Shown here piece by piece: positions 56,019 to 61,648 of a stretch of DNA of 61,648 bases (positions are counted from its first letter, which is position 1; the number at the start of each line of letters is the position of its first letter). Both the position numbers and the translations under genes were made by a program. Origin of the DNA: Chara braunii (taxonomy: Eukaryota > Streptophyta > Charophyceae > Charales > Characeae). The notes beneath the pieces were generated by a model. The model did no database searches, was not told where the DNA came from, and was given only the letters and a program-made list of their open reading frames with translations. Location of the stretch: NCBI GenBank assembly GCA_003427395.1, contig BFEA01000167.1, positions 1,382,652-1,444,299 on the forward strand, given 5' to 3'.

Positions 56019-57290
56019 CTCATACCCAAGCGACGGTTGCCGTCTGGAGTTCTAAGCGAAGCACTTCTGGCGTCTCACTCTTTCTCTCTACCCTCATTTT
56101 CCTCTCTTTCTCCCTCTTTCTCCTCTTTCTCCTCTCTTTTCTCAATCCCTCCCCGGCAATTCTTTGACCTCAGCGACGGTTGCCATCTGGAGTTCTGAGC
56201 GAAGCACTTCCGGCGTCTCACTCTTTCTCTCTCTCTCTCTCCCCTCCATGTTTTTCCTCTTTCCCCCTCTTTCTCCTCTTTCTTTCTCCCCGTCATTCTT
56301 TTCCCTTGGTCCGTCTTCTAATCGCTATCTGACTCGCAACCGACGCTTGCCACCTATCGTCTTCCCCCGTTCATAACTGGACCTGATTATGAATGTATAC
56401 AGCCTATGTTTTCTGGTCCGATGCGGTGATGATGAGAGTGCGTTATGTTCGGGGGAAGACGGTAGTTTCCTTAGCGTAGCGAAATAGGAAGATGATGAAA
56501 ACAGTTCGTCTGTTTTGATTATTCATCATCCTGTGCAGTAGCTGACGCCCATCGAGCGCTTGAGGGAAAGCTGAAGATAACATTTTCTGTGCTCGATGCG
56601 GGAGCATATAGAAATAAGTAAATCCCAGAGCAGACTCAACATTAGCACAATCTGAAATGCATCTGATCAATCTCATACCCAAGCGACAGTTGCCGTCTGG
56701 AGTTCTAAGCGAAGCACTTCTGGCGTCTCACCCTTTCGCTCTCTCTCGCTCCCCAGCCTCATTTTCCTCCTCTCTTTCTCCCTCCCTCCCTGACATTCTT
56801 TGGCTTAAGCGACATCCGCAGTTCTAAGCGAAGTACATCCGGCGTCTCACTCTTTCTCTCTCTCTCTCTCCCCGCCATGTTTTTCCTCTTTCCCCCTCTT
56901 TCTCCTCTCTCTGTCTCGCCGCCAGTATTTTCCCTTGGTCCGTCTTCTAATCGCCATCTGATTCGCAACCGACGCTTGCCACGTGTCGTCGTCCTCCGAT
57001 CATAACTGGGCCTGAGAATGTATACAGCCTATATTTTCTGGTCCTGTGCGGTCGTGATGAGAATGTGTTATAACGGTGGCGAATTAAAATAGGAAGATGC
57101 TGAAAACAGTTCGTCTGTTTTGATTACTCATCATCCTGTACAGTACCTGATGCCCATCGAGCGCTTGAGGGAAAGCTGAAGATAACATTTTTTGTGCTCG
57201 ATTTCTGCGGGAGCTTATAGAAAGAAGTAAATCTCAGACCAGACTCCACACTACCACAATCTTAAATCATCTGATCGTAATTACGGTGTT
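56019..57290. repeat. 651-bp tandem duplication with internal repeats
   Basis: Copy 1 starts CTCATACCCAAGCGACGG at 56019, copy 2 at 56670. Both run through CT-rich DNA, then CATAACTGG...CCTGA, GTATACAGCC, AACAGTTCGTCTGTTTTGAT and CATCGAGCGCTTGAGGGAAA. Each copy has two internal subunits beginning AGCGAC and containing GAGTTCTAAGCGAAGCACTT (56028 and 56172; 56680 and 56810). Copies differ by scattered changes and small indels. Confidence 0.85.
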
Positions 57291-58059
57291 ATTCGGATGT
57301 ATCTGACCACAATTATGTCCTTAAGTACTCTTCCATAGGTCACTCAAGTGCCAACAAAATATCAATCAGTCTTTTCTACTGTCTTCACCCGAATAGAACG
57401 CGCTGTCATTATCGCTGTGTTTGGAGCAACTTTCAGTCTGGACCCAGCTACGATGACCGGGCGTTCTATTGGGGTAAAGGCGTTTGGGCTTTATTACAGC
57501 GTTCACAGTATTAATAGAACGCGCACCATGCACTCGTGCAGAAGCAGCTTGTTGATCTGTGTGTGGGATCAGACGTTTCGCCTCTTGTCGAGTTTCGAAC
57601 TGTTAATTTACAGGAAGTTAACCTATCAGGGATTCTTTACGTCTTCGCAGAGCTTCGTCCGTTTCACTGTGAGTGCAAACTTGGGGTCCTTTCGCTGTGT
57701 TGGTGAAATAGGACTCTCTGAACTAGTCAATCAAAGCCGACCATACATCGAAGGTAATCAAAGGTACTGTTGGTGAGTGCGTCAATGAAGGATGATCCAT
57801 TAGTCATGATCGTCCAGCAATCAGTGATCATCCATTAATCAAGGGATTCTCCATCACCGAACGGACCTATGGAAGACCGATTCATTTTCACGATGCCAAA
57901 GCTTTTCGAATCTAGCAATTGAATACTAGGCAACAGCTTTATCATCAGGCAACCTCTCACAAAACCTGAGGTACAAACACGCCCGACGATTCACACACAC
58001 ATAAGAAAGGTGCTTCACTTGTGACGAGGCTGGGCATTTTTGTAGGCAGTGCAAGGACT
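57291..58059. other. Unclassified DNA with one 142-codon open frame
   Basis: The frame 57348-57776 (plus) starts MPTKYQSVFSTVFTRIERAV; it has no recognisable domain, two Cys-poor halves and repeated AATAGAACGCGC (57394 and 57511). 57790-57850 holds short repeats of GATGATCCATTAGTCATGAT type. Probably not a gene, but the longest frame here free of simple repeat. Confidence 0.3.
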
Positions 58060-58158
<99 letters not shown>

Positions 58159-58219
58159 TGGATAACACGTGTGAGGCTTTGCTTTCACAGAATACACGTC
58201 CTGTCCATGGCATGCGATC
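58060..58219. repeat. TG/GA compound microsatellite with dispersed flank
   Basis: (TG)n at 58060-58098, (GA)n at 58099-58154, then AACACGTGTGAGGCTTTGCT and CCTGTCCATGGCATGCGA. Same flank as 55164-55247 and same orientation. Confidence 0.9.
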
Positions 58220-58320
58220 AAAACAGTCACGATTACCCTTCTACCTTTTTGCTCTGGTAATCCTTTTAGCCATTATCATCAATATATATACCCTTTGGTC
58301 CAAATACTTCCACTTCCGGA

Positions 58321-58424
58321 TGAATGCTAGTCCCTGCAGTCTCCTCTCATCATCGTGTCATTGTCGCATGGCTGAATGCTAGTCCCTGCAGTCTCCTCTC
58401 ATCATCGTGTCATTGTCGCATTGC
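58321..58424. repeat. Tandem repeat, two copies of 52 bp
   Basis: TGAATGCTAGTCCCTGCAGT at 58321 and 58373, nearly identical; a third start (CTGAATTCCC) follows. The near identity marks a recent duplication. Confidence 0.9.
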
Positions 58425-59069
58425 TGAATTCCCACCGTCCAGATGTTCCTGTAGTCGCAATATGTCAAAAACATTCCTTCTCCGAAAAAATCCACAGTCT
58501 TTACGTCCCTTGAAGCATCATTGTCGTTGCGGCCGAGATCGGTTATCTTGATGCTCTTCTGGTCGTGATATGCTAAAAAAATCATTTGGTCTTATTTTAT
58601 AGCATAGATGGGTTTTCCTTTTGTCTTTTGCTATACTTAGTATCCTGTCGCATACCAGGATGGTACAGACCAGAACCAAGAACCGACCTCTCATAGTTAG
58701 AGCAAGATAGCACAGCGGAAGACTGGAATACCAATGATCAGACCCAATCAATGTCGAAATGCAGACTGGACGTACATCATCATCATCATCATCTCACGAT
58801 GTGAATGGCCTGGCGCCACAAGGACGAAGGCGCCAGGCACAACTCATACACAGATGATGAGGAGAGGGAAGAGATGAAGAAGAGTGGGGGAGGAGATGAG
58901 AATGTCGTCAATCCAAATGTCGCTGATATCACTCCCAAACAGTCCCCCACAACGTCCCTGTCCAATGTCGAGTCTGAATCCAAATGTCGCCAATCCCTCT
59001 CTCACTCTCCCTGATAAGAAGAAGTCAGAGTGCTGGAGGGGAAGAGGAAGGTGGTGGACCGGAGGAAGA

Positions 59070-59110
<41 letters not shown>

Positions 59111-59711
59111 AACCTGTACTGACCTGCGAAAGGTGGCACCTTGATGCAGGTACGGAGCACGAAGCTGGAGCGATGACCACGCAGGTAAGTCTCAGGTAAG
59201 TCCCCTGATCTCCATCACCATCTTTCCCTCCCTGTGCTACTCTACTCTATCAGTGCCCAGCGCTGGAAGACTAGTCCTATCGTCGACTACTATTGAACTG
59301 CAATCGTCCGAAGTATGCCTCCACTCGATCCTCTACTGAATGCTGTGACTGAGACAGACCCAGCTATATATAGTGTTGGGTCGGCCTCAGCTGCTGAGTC
59401 TTGGCGCTCAAACTAAGGCTGGGCCTCGAAAGTTTGGCGTCCAAACTGAGGCTGGGCCTCCACCGCCTACTGAAATGATGCGGTCTCAAAATCAGGGTCT
59501 GGCGCCAAAATGTGCGCCAAGGCCTGTAACTAAAATGAGGCCTACAGGGTCTCTAACTGGTACTGGTCCTACTCAGGCCTAAAACCGGCCTACCGACCCT
59601 GCGGACCCTACTGAGCGTCGAAACGACACAGATCCTACCTCTACGAACGGGCCCTGCTGGGCCTGTGTGGAACTGAGTATGCCAACCCCCCCTCTCCTTG
59701 AAAGGCTAAGC
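58425..59711. other. Unclassified DNA with simple repeats
   Basis: (CAT)n at 58777-58793, (TC)n at 59072-59107, and repeats of GGCTGGGCCTC with GGCGTCCAAACTGA between 59385 and 59470. No gene recognised. Confidence 0.5.
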
Positions 59712-61200
59712 TTACCTGCGAGGGTGAAGCCGTCTGTTGGAGGGAGGGACCGAAGTCTGGGTGGGAGGCTTTGCAGCTTCCGTGGCTAGTCGTTTCTTCT
59801 CATATTTGGCGTAGATAAGCGGTGCGGAGGCTTGCAAGGCTGCTGGTGAAATCCATCGCGTGTCACATTTGACTTGCTGATGACCATCCATGGAAAGAGG
59901 GTCCTGCGATTGTCGGCCTGGGAAGTCGTCGCTCTTGGCTGGTGTATATGTGGCCAGCTGGGAGGCGTTGAAGAGGGTGGACCGGTAGATCCGGCGGGAT
60001 GTCAATCACAAAAGAAGGGCCGTGGGCCTCATCACCCGCGGCTGATGTGACGGTCCAAGGTCCAAACCATTTTGGAAGTAGCTTGCGTGATACGTCTTGT
60101 TCAAATGCAAAGTCCTATCTGGAGACCCAATCGAGGTCGCCGGCGTGGATAGGGCATGGCACGCGATGCCTATTAGCTTGCTGTTGCATGCGGACTTGAG
60201 CCTTTGCATGTTGGCGCGTGCTTTAGCGAGCAAGTCCCTATACTTTCGAACGGAGGCGGGAGAACAAGCGGTGTCAATGTCGGCAGTCCGGGGGAATGGA
60301 AAATCAGCGAAGATACGACTTTTCCGGGCACCGTGGTGCAACTTGAATGGAGTCATGCTGATTGCCGGATGCAACGACGTGTTGTAGGCGAACACGATAT
60401 CGGGGATGCGGTCAACTCAATCCTTCTGATCCAGACGGATGAGCGTACGAAGCATCATTTGAACGGTTTGATGTGCCCGCTCTGTTTGCCCGTTCGTCTG
60501 GGGATATGCCGAGCCGAACTCGATTTCATCTCGATGCTGGATTCCTTCATGAGAGCAGTCCAAAATGCCGACATAAAACTAGTGTCACAATCACTGATGA
60601 TGTTTTCCAGAACGCCGTGGCCGCAAATCCAGCCGGTGCGCAAAAGTTGCGCAAGCTTGGGAGCTGTGGTGTAGTACTTGCAGGGAAGAAATCGCTCGTA
60701 CTTGCTCAAACGGTTGACGGCCGTGAGAATGCCGTCGTGCCGGTGATGTCCATAGCAATGGAGAGGTTCCGGGCAAATGGGCTGGCAACGTCCATAGCAA
60801 TGGAGGGGCCGCGGGAAAAGGGGCTGGTGACGTCCATAGCAATGGAGAGGTCGGGTTCCCGCGGAACAGGCAACGGGCGTAACTTGCCTTAGGGGTTGCT
60901 ATTGCGGGGTTTGTTTCGTTGGCAAAATTCGCAAGAATGGCAATACCGAGTGACATCAGTAACGAGGTCGGGCCACCGGAATTGTTGTCGAAGTTTGGCG
61001 ATCGTAAGGTTAACTCCGAAGTGGCGGCCGAGTTGCGAGTCGTGGTACTCGCCGAGGAGGTGAGTTCGTAAGCGACGGTCGTGTGGGACGCATAGTAAGT
61101 CCTTTCCTCACGAATGAAGAAGCAAGTAGCCGTCCACGACGTGATAATGGCTGGCCGGCGGGTGGTCCGAAGATAATGCTCATAGAGCGTGGCATATTCC
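59712..61200 (-). pseudogene. Element E integrase
   Basis: Zinc motif: LGEYHDSQLGRHFG with H-x6-H, then RYCHSCEFCQRNK with C-x2-C. The catalytic core has the first Asp in SIAMDVTSPF, present three times in tandem (60748-60873), the second in IISDCDTSF, and the Glu in TNGQTERAH (in a frame shifted against the previous block). It is followed by VFAYNTSLHPAISMTPFKLH, SPASVRKYRDLLAKARANMQ, LFNASQLATYTP and FPGRQ. A chromodomain is not recognisable at the end. Confidence 0.82.
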
Positions 61201-61225
61201 GGATCAGACTTGTACGCTCACACAA
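59712..61225 (-). mobile_element. Gypsy element E, integrase part only
   Basis: Minus-strand Ty3/gypsy pol fragment: end of RNase H-to-integrase linker (HYHVVDGYLLLHS), zinc domain, catalytic core and C-terminal domain. It begins abruptly near 61225 next to the GTTGAAC cluster and fades out near 59700. Sequence differs from A/B and D. Several frameshifts. Confidence 0.8.
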
Positions 61226-61254
61226 AATCTGTGTGTCCTAATAATGGGCAACAT

Positions 61255-61460
61255 AAAATTTTCAACGTAGCTGTACCTGTTGAACAGCCCCGGTGCCCCT
61301 GTTGAAACCTCGTTGAACGTTTCAACGGGGCCTTCCTGTTGAACAATGTTCAACGGGTCGGGCGCAACAGCCCTCGGACCCGCGGCCCTGTCGGCGGGGA
61401 CAGAAAAAAAAACTCAACACGCAACCCCCCCCGTTGAACCCGTTGAACGGTTCAATGATG
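61255..61460. repeat. Cluster of GTTGAAC / GTTCAAC motifs
   Basis: At least nine GTTGAA or TTCAAC words, several as inverted pairs, for example GTTGAACAATGTTCAAC near 61340 and GTTGAACCCGTTGAACGG near 61431. GC-rich between. No coding role seen. Confidence 0.7.
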
Positions 61461-61559
61461 TTCCGCCCCGTTCGCCGTTCGTCGGCGGGACCGGCGCTGC
61501 TGCGCGATCAACGATAACACCTGCATTAACACAAAAAAAAATGGATGAGTGCAACAGGA

Positions 61560-61648
61560 AAAAAAAAAAACTCTCTCTCTCTCTCTCGGCTCAATCAATC
61601 AATCAATCAATCAATGAAGATTGATTGATTCATTGTTTGATTGATAGA
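61560..61648. repeat. Simple repeats at the right edge
   Basis: A-run, (CT)n at 61571-61587, (CAAT)n at 61590-61613, then its partial reverse complement (GATTGATTGATT), able to form a small hairpin. Confidence 0.9.

Noticed and set aside
57348-57776. 142-codon host gene
   Set aside because: No domain, no visible splice or promoter context, and length is within what random DNA gives in 60 kb; left as unclassified.

Overview
This window looks like nuclear DNA from the plant lineage (a land plant or a charophyte alga such as Chara; I cannot decide which from the sequence). The evidence is: Ty3/gypsy elements with a chromodomain, tRNA-primer sites of the plant type (TGGTATCAGAGC and TGGCGCCGTTGCCGGGGA), LINEs with a plant-type zinc-binding domain after the reverse transcriptase, long GA/CT and TG microsatellites, and a run of Ns at a poly-C tract. 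I found no convincing host gene, tRNA, rRNA or CRISPR array. Almost everything recognisable is transposable-element sequence, broken to different degrees.

Layout. 1-1239: minus-strand end piece (leader, primer-binding site, LTR) of a Ty3/gypsy family called family T here, carrying a 469-bp foldback element with a 10-bp target duplication. It interrupts a second, unrelated gypsy element D (minus, 1240 to about 6900: RT, protease, zinc knuckle, gag, primer site, LTR). 6900-16555: mostly unclassified DNA with several tandem-repeat blocks. 16560-17616: 3' end of a LINE (plus). 18129-19080: second, larger foldback element.

19.1-48.5 kb: one old LINE (LINE-1, minus) cut into three pieces by two family T insertions. 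Its ORF1 starts at 48520, jumps over a 20.4-kb family T tandem array (27965-48383: LTR, gag-pol A, shared LTR, gag-pol B, two terminal LTRs), continues at 27964-27478, jumps over a 2.4-kb LTR-plus-leader piece (25099-27477), and resumes at 25098. ORF2 (endonuclease, RT, zinc finger) runs from 23489 down to about 19300.

49.46-54.12 kb: another nest, in which a well-preserved LINE-2 (plus, 49772-53725) sits inside the 3' end of an older minus-strand LINE-3. 54.1-59.7 kb: microsatellites and a 651-bp tandem duplication. 59.7-61.2 kb: integrase region of a third gypsy element E (minus), with an in-frame triplication at the catalytic aspartate. 61.25-61.65 kb: a cluster of GTTGAAC palindromes and simple repeats.

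The best structural results are the reconstructed nesting, the array of two elements sharing one LTR, the unusually long (24-26 bp) duplication around an LTR-leader piece, repeated two-level hairpins in the family T leader, a 55-residue Pro/Ser-rich insertion in the family T RNase H, and a foldback-element family sharing its terminal sequence.
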